DNA from: Mariniblastus sp.
GTDB lineage: Bacteria > Planctomycetota > Planctomycetia > Pirellulales > Pirellulaceae
Length of the DNA stretch: 64,000 bases
Assembly: GCA_028823415.1 (NCBI GenBank)
Contig: JAPKBL010000012.1
Coordinates: 1 to 64,000 of the forward strand
Direction: 5' to 3'
The translations under genes were made by a program, and so were the position numbers. Below, in pieces: positions 37,266 through 45,764 of the stretch. The number at the start of each line of letters is the position of its first letter. The first letter of the stretch is position 1. The notes under the pieces were generated by a model, which was not told where the DNA came from, did no database searches, and saw only the letters and a list, made by a program, of their open reading frames with translations.

Positions 37266-38270
37266 TTACTCAGGTTTTTCAGTGCTGATTTGTTTCGATA
37301 TCCACTCGATTGCCACGCCCTGAGGAGCCTGCTTTGCGACCAAAGTTGGGCGAAGGTAGCGGACCTCTTGGCGCTGACCGGCGATCCGAAAACGATCGCC
37401 TTTTTGAAGGATTGGGCGCGGTTCGGGCATTTCTCCAAAGGCATAGCTGCCGGCAGCTTGGCATGGAAACCAGGTCCCATCCCCGTTGACGTTGGTCAGA
37501 TAAAACTCGGGATAGGTATGCCCAGGTATCCAAACGGCGCGGGCGGGAATCCCTTGAGCCCGACAGATGGCGATAAACAAGGAGGAAAGTTCTTCGCAGT
37601 CTCCGTGTTGGACTTGCAGGGCTCTCAGGCAAGTGTGAATTTGTTTATCGAATTTATATTCTATGTTTTCTCGAACCCAGCCGTAGTTTTTTTCGACTTG
37701 TGACCAGGCGTTGAGGGATTCATCCTCGAGAGAGCTGGCGAGTTTTCGAATTTCCTTAGAATTACTTTCGATATACGGACTGGGTTTGAGAAATGGCTTA
37801 ACCTCGCTCGGTAATTTCCCGCCACTGGTAAATTCTAAAGTGTTTTTTGGGCGAGTTAAAAAGCTCTTTTTAATTTTGAATCGAATGACTGCCGTTTCCG
37901 ATTTCCCGGCGGCCATTCGGTTGACCGAAAAGGAGAACTGTTGCGTCTGTTTGGTTGGGTTTTTAAATCTGATTGGGCCAACTCCGTTCGATTTTTCCTC
38001 CGATAGGATTTCGATTTCTTGCTCAGGCCAGGCCATGGGGATCGGGACCGTCGCTGTGATGCCTCGGGCGTCGCCTGGCGAGGTTAATTTAAGCCCGAAT
38101 TCCCAAATGGTTTCGACGGGTTTCTCATTCATCGCGTTTGATAGTGACGGCGTCAGAAGTCCATTTTCACTCGAATTGAGCGTTTGACCCATCACAGAGG
38201 TTTGCATTAATAAAATGACAAACAGGACGCGTAGGTAATTCGAGATCAGTTTGTTATTGTTCATGAACAC
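37266..38270 (-). CDS. Secreted transglutaminase-fold (papain-like) protein
   Basis: A 334-aa exported protein with a signal peptide (core about residues 12-24, cleavage near MGQ). A beta-rich N-terminal half is followed by a transglutaminase-like core with an apparently complete triad: Cys in GDCEELSSLFIAICRAQGIPARAVWI, His in PGHTYPEFYL and Asp in NVNGDGTWFPC. Bacterial members are usually proteases or peptide-cleaving enzymes rather than cross-linkers. It is 39 bp downstream of a paralogue (38310) and both likely share one transcript. Two ATG codons lie close together at the start. Confidence 0.87.
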   Translation of the reverse strand: MFMNNNKLISNYLRVLFVILLMQTSVMGQTLNSSENGLLTPSLSNAMNEKPVETIWEFGLKLTSPGDARGITATVPIPMAWPEQEIEILSEEKSNGVGPIRFKNPTKQTQQFSFSVNRMAAGKSETAVIRFKIKKSFLTRPKNTLEFTSGGKLPSEVKPFLKPSPYIESNSKEIRKLASSLEDESLNAWSQVEKNYGWVRENIEYKFDKQIHTCLRALQVQHGDCEELSSLFIAICRAQGIPARAVWIPGHTYPEFYLTNVNGDGTWFPCQAAGSYAFGEMPEPRPILQKGDRFRIAGQRQEVRYLRPTLVAKQAPQGVAIEWISKQISTEKPE

Positions 38271-38309
38271 GGGCCAAATTGGCGAGTTTATGTTTTGACG
38301 ACGCAGAGA

Positions 38310-39341
38310 TTAGTCTTCGAGCAGGACACGTTGGAATGCGACTGCGGGTTTAGATTTCCCTTGGCAGGTGGCAAATTCTCCCACGAATTTCTGGCGGCTT
38401 TCTTTTTCGGGAACTTTGATGCAATCTCCCTTTTGAAGAACGATACGCGGTTCCGAGTACGAGCCAAATTCTCGAACACCTCCTACGCTGCACGGAAACC
38501 AATGAGCTTTACCCTCAGAGTCGACCAGCATGAATTCCGCGTATTGCGTTCCCTGGACCCACACCATCCTCGCGGGGATTTTGTGCGCGCGGCACATGGC
38601 AACGAAAAGCCCTACTTTATCCTCATTGCATCCTCGACGGTCGCGGAAGACTTTGATTGTGTCGCGAGGCGGTTCTGATGTGTCTTCAATATTGTCGCGT
38701 ACCCAGTCGTAAATCGCTTCGATTTCCGACCATAGGGCGTCCTGCTCTGCGACAATCGATTTGACTTGCTTTTTTAATTTTGAATCACGGAAGTTAATTT
38801 GAGGTCCAATTCCTAAGTATGGCTTCCCATCACGTTGGCTTGTTTTTGGCCGAACAAAAAGACTTGGATCTTGTGGGGCATTGATTTGACTGGTGGAAAC
38901 TAAAAAGGTCATCGAAATCGTGATTTCTTCACGCGGCCTAATCTGTGGAATCTTGGCGATAATTTGCCTAATGCCGCCGTCGAGATCACGATAACCTACG
39001 TTGGCGATATTGGTTGGGATTTCGTCTTCAGCCACCGCAACGGATTGTTCGGGCCACTCGGTCGGGATTGGCATGGTGAGGAACATGTTAACGGCCGGTC
39101 CGGAACCACCGCGGATTTTAGCCGTCACTTTCCATTTGGTGGTAACGGGGTTCGAAAAGGTCACCCCTTCGACCGCAGTTTCTTGCGTTTTCTGATCCTC
39201 GCTGACGGTTTGTAATTTCTCGGGGGTCAGGTCGGCCGCCGGTGCTGGCGGGATTGGGAGCCAAAATAGGGCTGCGATTAAGCCGGTCGCGATAGAAAAA
39301 AAGAACTGAGATGTGTTACATCGACGCATGGTAATACCCAT
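38310..39341 (-). CDS. Secreted transglutaminase-fold protein, catalytic His apparently lost
   Basis: A paralogue of the next gene with the same layout: signal peptide, beta-rich N-terminal region, and C-terminal transglutaminase-like core. The Cys is present (DRRGCNEDKVGLFVAMCRAHKIPARMVW) and an Asp-like position follows (VDSEGKAHWFPC). At the place of the catalytic His, the paralogue reads PGHTYPEF while this protein reads QGTQYAEF, so His is replaced by Thr. If this reading is right the protein is a pseudoenzyme or uses another residue. The start is taken at ATG 39339-39341; ATG 39327-39329 and 39369-39371 are alternatives. Confidence 0.83.
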   Translation of the reverse strand: MGITMRRCNTSQFFFSIATGLIAALFWLPIPPAPAADLTPEKLQTVSEDQKTQETAVEGVTFSNPVTTKWKVTAKIRGGSGPAVNMFLTMPIPTEWPEQSVAVAEDEIPTNIANVGYRDLDGGIRQIIAKIPQIRPREEITISMTFLVSTSQINAPQDPSLFVRPKTSQRDGKPYLGIGPQINFRDSKLKKQVKSIVAEQDALWSEIEAIYDWVRDNIEDTSEPPRDTIKVFRDRRGCNEDKVGLFVAMCRAHKIPARMVWVQGTQYAEFMLVDSEGKAHWFPCSVGGVREFGSYSEPRIVLQKGDCIKVPEKESRQKFVGEFATCQGKSKPAVAFQRVLLED

Positions 39342-39670
39342 TTTATAAAACCGTTCCGTTACATAATACATCGTATCGATTGCTTCGTAGCCCTTATTTT
39401 TTTGCCGGGTTGAGGAAGATGCTTACGAGGTTCGGTCTCAAAAGTCTCGGTTTTATGGATTAATAGGCCAGATTGCGTTGGGAGTTGTTTGTTTTGGGAA
39501 GGGGCAACGCGAAGGTGAGTCTCGTTAGCAAGATTGTCGTCAAAGACCGCCGCAAAGTTGCAAACGCAAAAAGAGCGGCAAGCACGAAGCTTACCGCTCT
39601 TTTGGATCAGGAGGTTTTTCTGGTCTGCAGCTATTATCGTGGGGTTGCAGGTTGGACTATTTCATGATGA
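39342..39670. other. 329-bp intergenic region with a terminator
   Basis: It lies between the start of the transglutaminase-like gene and the stop of the Cys-rich lipoprotein gene, both on the minus strand. It holds the strong hairpin at 39569-39603 and should also hold the promoter of the transglutaminase pair. No gene is seen. Confidence 0.6.
39569..39603 (-). terminator. Intrinsic terminator after the Cys-rich lipoprotein gene
   Basis: A 15-bp stem with one mismatch (arms 39569-39583 and 39588-39602) closes on a four-base loop. On the minus strand it is followed by five T, about 70 bp after the lipoprotein stop codon. T residues on the plus strand side mean it could act in both directions. 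Confidence 0.75.
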
Positions 39671-40051
39671 TTAAAAATCTGGGGGCGAGACAATGTCACT
39701 CACTAGGCCAGCGTTAAACGAGTTAGTCGAATTGAGAAAGCTGGTTTCTGCCGGGGCCGGTGATGGAGAAGGAACCTGTCCGGTATCTACAGGCGCGTTG
39801 ATTGCAGGCTGCATTGCAGGGTCAAACGTTCCGCAGTTGTCGCATAACGGGGCAACGTTGGAGTCGCAGTTCATCATCTGTCCCGCTGGGGCGTTGCAAG
39901 TACTGCAAGCATCTCCCTTACACCAAGATCGCAGTTTCGATCGAATGGGTTTGTTTTTGAAAGGGTGAGCGATTGAGTAATCGTTGCAAGCGCATCCACT
40001 CATTAATCCAGCTAAACACATGCAAGCCGCAAATTGTAAAAATCGTTTCAT
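39671..40051 (-). CDS. Small Cys-rich lipoprotein
   Basis: A 126-aa exported protein. From ATG 40049-40051 it has a signal with KRFLQFAACMCLAGLMSGC, where the final Cys is a likely lipidation site, although the residue at -3 is Met. The mature part has a high Cys content in pairs (KGDACSTCNAP, PLCDNCGTFD), then a Pro/Ala/Ser-rich tail. The Cys pattern suggests disulfides or metal binding on the cell surface. I recognise no family. It starts divergently from the alpha/beta hydrolase gene at 40296 and ends before a strong terminator. Confidence 0.72.
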   Translation of the reverse strand: MKRFLQFAACMCLAGLMSGCACNDYSIAHPFKNKPIRSKLRSWCKGDACSTCNAPAGQMMNCDSNVAPLCDNCGTFDPAMQPAINAPVDTGQVPSPSPAPAETSFLNSTNSFNAGLVSDIVSPPDF

Positions 40052-40295
40052 CGCCATGTCTTCCCATGCCAATCATATGGATACAGTCGAAATCAAGGAG
40101 CTGATTTCGGGTGTAGAAACGTACAACACAATAAATGATGTGCAAGTACATCACGTGTATTTTTTACAACATCTGCAAAAATATCAGGAAGTTCGGCCTA
40201 AAACCGACCTACAGTACTTCGAAACACTTACTCACGTCCATCAACATTTCCGTTTGTAGCTAACATGCGGATTAATTCGAAAAGTTGTATTTCCA

Positions 40296-41429
40296 ATGAA
40301 TATTACTTCTCTGAAACTTCAAACTTGGATTCTCAGTTCACTATTAACCGGTGTCTTCTGCTTGGTTAGCCCTTCCGTATTCGCTGAAGACTATCCAGCG
40401 AAGGAAAATAAGTTGGAGAACGTTAAATCGGCGTTTACTTTGTCGGGATACGAAGCTGGAAACTCGGTCAACGAGACGCGCTGGAACTCGGAGATCACAC
40501 AAGGCGAGGACGGGGAAGGTCAATGGGTCGAGACAATCGATACGCGTGGACGAACACGTATGATTCAAGTCTGCCCTCGAGATGACGTCTGGCTAATTTC
40601 CGCACGTGATTCTCACTGCCGTCCTTGCGACGCGTCTTTGCTGGAATGTTCCCGTCTGGTTAACGGGTGTTGGCAAATCGAGGATCTTGAGAATCTTACG
40701 AACGACCATGCCAATGACAAAACTAAAGTCACCATGATTTACGTCCACGGCAATCGAACTGATTTGAGGTGGGCGAAATCAAGAGCGATGCAGTTTTACG
40801 ACAATTCCCTTCGCAGTTGCGAGCGTCCAGCGCTAAGATTTATAGTTTTTGCCTGGAAGTCGGAGGCTGAAAAAATACGTCCTATTCCGGATTATAAAAT
40901 TAAATCAAATCGTTCCGTTACCGTTGGCAAGGCGTTTTACGAGCTACTGAATCATTTCGAGGATCGAAAAATGTTTCTGGGGGGATTTAGCCTTGGAGCA
41001 CAGGTTGTATTGTCGGCAATGTCGGAGGCGGAAATGCAGTCGGCGGCATCCAAAGTTGGGAAATATCAAGTGGCCTTCATTTCGCCGGCAATTAATTCAG
41101 AGTTCTCAAAGGCGAGTTTGGCCATTTATCCACAGAATTCCCTGGTTGGACACACCGATGTATTTGTTAGTCGCGACGATTGCGTTGTGAAGGTTTCGGA
41201 AGCAATTACCCGGCGCACCAATGACTCATGTTTCAGCATCGCCGATCTGGTTGGCTACCAAGGTGGAGACTCTATTTCTGTCCATGATATTACTTGTGAA
41301 GTGACGAGACACCATTCCATCGATAATTACGGTCGTTCGCCTGCTGTAATCTCGCGGGTTTGTGAATCGTTGAACGAGGTTTTTAACGACGGTCAAGCCG
41401 TTTCCGGTTCCAGCGAAACGAGCGAGTAA
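40296..41429 (+). CDS. Secreted alpha/beta hydrolase
   Basis: A 377-aa exported protein with an N-terminal signal (core about residues 12-29, cleavage after VFA). Its C-terminal half is an alpha/beta hydrolase: oxyanion-region VTMIYVHGNRTD near residue 150, nucleophile elbow GGFSLGAQ (Ser in GxSxG, near residue 232) and a late His in RHHSIDNYG (near 350). The pattern is close to DUF900-like esterases. An N-terminal region of about 110 residues carries four Cys in CRPCDASLLEC and VNGC, possibly disulfide-bonded. Substrate unknown; esterase or lipase activity is the inference. Confidence 0.82.
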   Translation: MNITSLKLQTWILSSLLTGVFCLVSPSVFAEDYPAKENKLENVKSAFTLSGYEAGNSVNETRWNSEITQGEDGEGQWVETIDTRGRTRMIQVCPRDDVWLISARDSHCRPCDASLLECSRLVNGCWQIEDLENLTNDHANDKTKVTMIYVHGNRTDLRWAKSRAMQFYDNSLRSCERPALRFIVFAWKSEAEKIRPIPDYKIKSNRSVTVGKAFYELLNHFEDRKMFLGGFSLGAQVVLSAMSEAEMQSAASKVGKYQVAFISPAINSEFSKASLAIYPQNSLVGHTDVFVSRDDCVVKVSEAITRRTNDSCFSIADLVGYQGGDSISVHDITCEVTRHHSIDNYGRSPAVISRVCESLNEVFNDGQAVSGSSETSE

Positions 41430-41748
41430 CGCATTGGGACTTGGCCCAATGGGGGATGAGTCGCAGCGCCATTCAAATTTAGTGTTGCTGAGGTGGCTTT
41501 GATTTGGTGCCTCGCAGTAGCCCGCGGAAGTGACTTTGGAATGATTTTGCCCGAACAGTTTCGCAAACGGGGTGTTTCAAAGTGGTCTCAATCATGAATT
41601 TTGACTTGCAAAGCGGGCGGGTTGGCCTACTATGGTCGCTTCTTTCTAACAAACGATTTAGCCGGTAGATTGACGCTTCCGAGGTTTGCAATGGCGACTT
41701 CGAAAGCGGCCAAGGGCGTCAAATCTATTTTTATTGGGCCTGCCAACA
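41430..41748. other. 319-bp intergenic region with a possible promoter
   Basis: It lies between the hydrolase and ZIP transporter genes. A sigma70-like pair at 41606-41633 is the only feature I see. The transporter frame stays open back to a TTG at 41686, so the true start could be earlier than 41749. Confidence 0.5.
41606..41633 (+). promoter_or_regulatory. Possible sigma70-type promoter for the ZIP transporter
   Basis: TTGCAA (41606-41611) and TACTAT (41628-41633) are separated by 16 bases. The predicted start of transcription would be about 110 bp ahead of ATG 41749. Confidence 0.35.
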
Positions 41749-42645
41749 ATGTATACGCTGTTGATCATCTATTGCGTTTTGATCGCGTTGGCGTCGCTGT
41801 TTGGTGGTTCGGTTCCCTCGTTGGTAAAACTGACTCACCGACGAATTCAATTAACGCTTAGTTTTGTTTCTGGCGTGATGTTAGGCGTCGCGTTTCTGCA
41901 TTTACTGCCTCATGCGTTTTATAAACTGGGCAGCATCGAGTGGACCGCCGGTATCGGGTTGGTCGGTTTGCTATTCATGTTTTTTATGATCCGGATGTTT
42001 CATTTTCACCAGCACGATCTGGCGGTAGATCTGGAGCACGATCACAAACACAAACAATTGTGCGATCACGAGAATGATCACCATCACGTTCATTGCGAAG
42101 ATCACGGTGGCAGTGTAGATATTAGTTGGCTTGGACTCTGTTTCGGGCTTGCTATCCATACGATTATCGATGGAATTGCTCTGGCCGCGGTCGTACAGTC
42201 GACCTCTCCGACAGGGCTGTCGCTGGCAGGATTGGGTGTGTTTCTTGCCATTGTCTTGCACAAGCCATTAGACGCGTTATCGATTACGTCGTTGATGGCC
42301 GCGCGGGGTTGGAATGTACAACAGCAATTGACGGTTAACTTGGTGTTCGCCTTGATGTGTCCACTGGGAGCGATTCTATTTGCCTTTGCGATCGACCAAA
42401 ATGTTGCTTATCGCGATTTAATTCTCGGGGTCGCTTTGGCTTTTTCAGCCGGTATTTTCCTTTGTATCTCGCTGGGAGATTTACTTCCTGAGGTGCATTT
42501 TCATTCGCACGACAGATTGAAATTATCGGGCATGTTACTGCTGGGAGTTCTGATTGCCTTTGTTATCGAATTGACCCATCAGCACGATCAAGAAGCGCCG
42601 CTGGAGAAGCCGCGTGTAAGTGCCGCCGGGGAAATAGGGAGTTGA
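41749..42645 (+). CDS. ZIP family metal transporter
   Basis: A 298-aa membrane protein of the ZIP family, which brings Zn2+ or other divalent metals into the cytoplasm. It has eight likely membrane segments, a His-rich cytoplasmic loop between segments 3 and 4 (about residues 85-125, many HxH and DHxH groups) and the metal-path motifs HTIIDGIALAA (segment 4) and HKPLDALSI (segment 5). The C-terminus ends in a segment with GVLIAFVIELTHQH. The first clear ATG is 41749 and starts exactly at the first membrane segment; a TTG at 41686 would add 21 residues. It is a single gene. Confidence 0.92.
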   Translation: MYTLLIIYCVLIALASLFGGSVPSLVKLTHRRIQLTLSFVSGVMLGVAFLHLLPHAFYKLGSIEWTAGIGLVGLLFMFFMIRMFHFHQHDLAVDLEHDHKHKQLCDHENDHHHVHCEDHGGSVDISWLGLCFGLAIHTIIDGIALAAVVQSTSPTGLSLAGLGVFLAIVLHKPLDALSITSLMAARGWNVQQQLTVNLVFALMCPLGAILFAFAIDQNVAYRDLILGVALAFSAGIFLCISLGDLLPEVHFHSHDRLKLSGMLLLGVLIAFVIELTHQHDQEAPLEKPRVSAAGEIGS

Positions 42646-42688
42646 TCGGGGCCAATACAATTAGTTGCGGCCAGTCTAGTTAGTCTAG

Positions 42689-43291
42689 TCAGGCTTGAGG
42701 AGGCGTTGATGGGCCAAAACTGCGATCGGCATCATTTTCGTCGGTAGGCGAGATCGCATTTTCAGATTCGATAAATTGTTTCAGTTTTTGAAGGCTCATC
42801 ATATATTCCGTCTTCATGCGAGATGGGAATAGCCATCCGAAGTATCCGTAGAATGGGCCCCATGGCAATTTTCCATTACTGGACCAGGAAACGGTTGTCG
42901 AGTCTTCATTCTCAACAAGCTCGAAACTGCTAAACATCCTCGGCCGTTTTTCGAAATCTGTGGAATACTCGATAACCCGACTCGGGGTCGACTCCGTGAT
43001 CCATATTTTCCCTTTTCCACGGGTATCGGTCCAACTCAAGGCTGCCCCCTTCCCCGACTTCTGCTCGTTAAACTGCATTTCTAAGTCGGTGATTTTAGCG
43101 GGATTATATTGCCGTGACCAATTGGGCCAATTTTCGAACGAATCCAGCTGGGCGAAGATTGCCTCCGGCTTTCCTTGTATGGCAAGTTCGGATTTGAACG
43201 AATAGGAACGTGGAATCAAACAGCCAAGCAATGCAAAAACTAAAACGACAGATCCGAACAGAAGTAGCAATCGAAAATAATATTTAAGCAT
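42689..43291 (-). CDS. Membrane-anchored SRPBCC (polyketide cyclase-like) protein
   Basis: A 200-aa protein with one N-terminal membrane segment (about residues 8-25) followed by a START/SRPBCC domain: GKPEAIFAQLDSFENWPNWSRQYNP, GAALSWTDTRGKGKIWI, FSSFELVENEDSTTVSWS and GYFGWLFPSRMKTEYMM. The SRPBCC fold makes a hydrophobic pocket that binds lipids or other small ligands; the ligand here is unknown. The tail is acidic and disordered. It is convergent with the ZIP transporter gene and 58 bp downstream of the DUF1080 gene on the same strand. Confidence 0.85.
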   Translation of the reverse strand: MLKYYFRLLLLFGSVVLVFALLGCLIPRSYSFKSELAIQGKPEAIFAQLDSFENWPNWSRQYNPAKITDLEMQFNEQKSGKGAALSWTDTRGKGKIWITESTPSRVIEYSTDFEKRPRMFSSFELVENEDSTTVSWSSNGKLPWGPFYGYFGWLFPSRMKTEYMMSLQKLKQFIESENAISPTDENDADRSFGPSTPPQA

Positions 43292-43349
43292 TGATGGATT
43301 ACTTAACCGTTTAATGAGAAAACTAAAAGACGGGCAAAGCGTACAGGTT

Positions 43350-44690
43350 TTAGTTGTTAAGGCGTTTGATTTTTAAATTTCGAAATTCGACAGGGTCGTT
43401 ATGTCCTGCAAGTCCAAAAAATCCGGAGGTTCGATCTTTACCTGGGTGTGGACGGTCAGCCATGAATTTGGACACCTTGCTTAGGTCACAATCAAGAATA
43501 ACCGTTCCATTTAACTCGACTTTGATTTTAGAACCTGTGACGGTCACCTCCTGGAAATTCCATTCACCCACAGGTCGGTGGTAACCGCGTTGCGCCGCGG
43601 CCATTCCGTAGGCAGAGCCATGGTACTGTCGTTCATCAAGTTGGCTAAATTTTTTCGCTTCGTTATCGAGTACCTGCAGTTCGCACATTCCTTGATAAGC
43701 GGTATCGCCGCCGCCGGGATAGCGAATGGCGAGCCCGTTGTTTCCTCCAGGTGGAAGCTTGAACTCGAGCCGAGCGACAAAATCTTCGTATTCGTTTTTC
43801 GTATGGATCGTTCCGCCCTTCCCTTTCTTGCAGCGAATGCTGCCGTCAATGACCTCGTAATTACCAAGTGGGCCTTTCCAATCGGTTAGATCGGTTCCAT
43901 TGAATATTGATTCAAACCCTTCGTCATTTTTTGAGTCGAGAATCCGGTTTGCTTCTTCAGGTCCAAGGTCGCGAGCGTAGATGTTACGCCACTTAATTTG
44001 GCCGCCGTGTGTTTGGAGTTGTATTGGCCCTTTTGCAATCAAGGGAAGTTTGTTCTTCTTGTCCCAGTAATTCGCCATGATGGCATGGTCAACGACCTGC
44101 TTGTCGTTGAGCCAAATACTTGTTCTCGACCCGATCTGCTGAATTTTCACCCGATTCCATTCACCGAACGGACTGTCTGCTAACACGAGCGGGTCCTTGC
44201 CAGCAGATCCCCCGGGGTTGTTCCATAGTCCGCCGGATCCCTTGTCAGCTCCCAGTTTAAATTTGTTCTTGTCGGTATAGTCCCAGATCTGCACCTGAGG
44301 GGTGGCTTTGAGGTAGATACCACTGTCGGCCAGTGGAACGGTTTTGTATTCGATCAGGAGTTCAAAATCGCCGAACATCTTTTCAGAAGTCAAAAAAGGC
44401 CCCTTGCCCTCATTAACAATTTCTCCGTTTTCTACTCGCCAAAACTTATCAGTTGTTGCTTTCGCATCGGCGATTCTTTTGGCTTTTGCAGCGTCGTCCA
44501 TTTTTAACAGACTACGCGGATCATACGTTTTTATGGCGTACCAACCATCAAGGTTTTTTTCGTTAAAAATTGGTTGGAAAGCCTCACCGTCATCTTGGGA
44601 GAAGCTTCGACCAGATCCGCAGATCAGTATTGCCAAGGCAGTTAAAACAAAAATTAGGTTCACTCGGTAATTGGGCTGTTTATTGTTCAC
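43350..44690 (-). CDS. Secreted protein with two DUF1080 (3-keto-disaccharide hydrolase-like) domains
   Basis: A 446-aa exported protein from GTG 44688-44690, which gives a good signal peptide (core near residues 10-24, cleavage around SFSQ). Two DUF1080 beta-sandwich domains follow in tandem. The first covers about residues 35-235 (FQPIFNEKNLDGWY, FELLIEYKTVPLADSGIYLK) and the second about 250-445 (FESIFNGTDLTDWKG, ARLEFKLPPGGNNGLAIRYP, EFRNLKIKRL). Members of this family cleave 3-keto-glycosides or bind sugars; it is very common in planctomycetes. The frame is open to 44798 through another GTG, which would give an implausibly long N-terminus. Confidence 0.89.
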   Translation of the reverse strand: MNNKQPNYRVNLIFVLTALAILICGSGRSFSQDDGEAFQPIFNEKNLDGWYAIKTYDPRSLLKMDDAAKAKRIADAKATTDKFWRVENGEIVNEGKGPFLTSEKMFGDFELLIEYKTVPLADSGIYLKATPQVQIWDYTDKNKFKLGADKGSGGLWNNPGGSAGKDPLVLADSPFGEWNRVKIQQIGSRTSIWLNDKQVVDHAIMANYWDKKNKLPLIAKGPIQLQTHGGQIKWRNIYARDLGPEEANRILDSKNDEGFESIFNGTDLTDWKGPLGNYEVIDGSIRCKKGKGGTIHTKNEYEDFVARLEFKLPPGGNNGLAIRYPGGGDTAYQGMCELQVLDNEAKKFSQLDERQYHGSAYGMAAAQRGYHRPVGEWNFQEVTVTGSKIKVELNGTVILDCDLSKVSKFMADRPHPGKDRTSGFFGLAGHNDPVEFRNLKIKRLNN

Positions 44691-44843
44691 TTTTTTCTCG
44701 ACATTTTTGACGTGAAAGAGGAAGTAAATTCGACTACAACATCTTAACCTTCCCGCGAGAGGGGGACTACCAACCTTTCTTGGTTTTAGTAGTCGCACTT
44801 ACGAGTATTTTGCTTTTTTGTATCGAAATTCAAAATCACGCCA

Positions 44844-45371
44844 ATGAACAATCCTTTGAACGCCGAATTCGCCGGGGAATTTTCCCGTTTGTCTGTTGAT
44901 TTGCTCAACCAATCCGTAGTCAAAATTAATCACTGCCTTGGCCAGTTAACCGAAAATCAGGTTTGGTGGCGTCCCCAGCCATCGATGAATAGTATCGGTA
45001 ACTTGTTGATTCATTTGGCTGGAAACTTGAGGCAATGGGGCGTTGTTCCGTTTACCCTTGCCGATGACAGTCGGGATCGGGAATCTGAATTCAGCCCAGA
45101 GTCGCGGCGCGAGGTCGTTGAACTGATTCAGGAATTGGAATCGCTGGTGGTTGCTGCGAAAGACCAGTGGCAATATCTATCCGAAAGTCAATTGAGTAAG
45201 ACAATCAATATACAGGGCTTTGATGTTTCACGAATGCAGACCATTATTCACGCATCAAGCCATTTTGTTGGACATACTCACCAGATCATTCAACTAACTC
45301 GGTTGCAGCTTGCCAGCGACTACAAATTTCACTGGACGCCCAATGACTCCAGAGGCGAACTGCCAATCTAG
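44844..45371 (+). CDS. DinB family / DUF1572-like protein
   Basis: A 175-aa helical protein. The pattern SMNSIGNLLIHLAGNLRQWG (first metal-ligand His), a middle region with VAAKDQWQYLSESQLSKTINIQG and the C-terminal ASSHFVGHTHQIIQLTRLQL (second and third ligands) place it in the DinB superfamily, DUF1572-like. Metal-dependent thiol or small-molecule chemistry is possible, but no reaction is known for the subgroup. It is the third DinB-type gene in the window. The ATG at 44844 is divergent from the DUF1080 gene. Confidence 0.83.
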   Translation: MNNPLNAEFAGEFSRLSVDLLNQSVVKINHCLGQLTENQVWWRPQPSMNSIGNLLIHLAGNLRQWGVVPFTLADDSRDRESEFSPESRREVVELIQELESLVVAAKDQWQYLSESQLSKTINIQGFDVSRMQTIIHASSHFVGHTHQIIQLTRLQLASDYKFHWTPNDSRGELPI

Positions 45372-45764
45372 CGGTTAGTTGATTGGAGGCTTTGTAAAAT
45401 AGGTAATTGGCAGGATCAGCCGCGTACCGGGTTGGGGAATTAGGCACGCGCATCGCCACTATGGGTTTCGGCACGACGGTTCCGCAGAGGCGCCCCGCGC
45501 TTTGACCGACTTAATGCAGTGCTAGCGGTTTTTTGCCATTGCCTCTTCGGGGGGGAGGAGCAGTGCGTTTGGAAATTGATCTAGGTTGAAAAATTAGAGT
45601 GGATTAGATTTAAATACTGGGTTTTTTCCGCTTTTAATTTCCCTGCTTTTACCGAAGTTGGGCATTTCAGAATTCGGGAGAAAATTAGTATCCGGATCGA
45701 ATGGAATCGGCGGTTACATGATCGGTGAGCAATCATCGAATCGAATGACAAATGGAGTTGAGCA
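45372..45764. other. 393-bp intergenic region before the 1203-aa gene
   Basis: No gene seen. The upstream half is GC-rich and the downstream half is AT-rich near the start of the 1203-aa gene, where its promoter would be expected. Direct copies of GCAGTGC (near 45514 and 45560) flank a small hairpin with a G-rich arm. Nothing is diagnostic. Confidence 0.4.

Noticed and set aside
41601-41861. An 86-codon plus-strand frame at the start of the ZIP transporter gene.
   Set aside because: It is out of frame with the transporter, overlaps its first membrane segment, and has no recognisable features.
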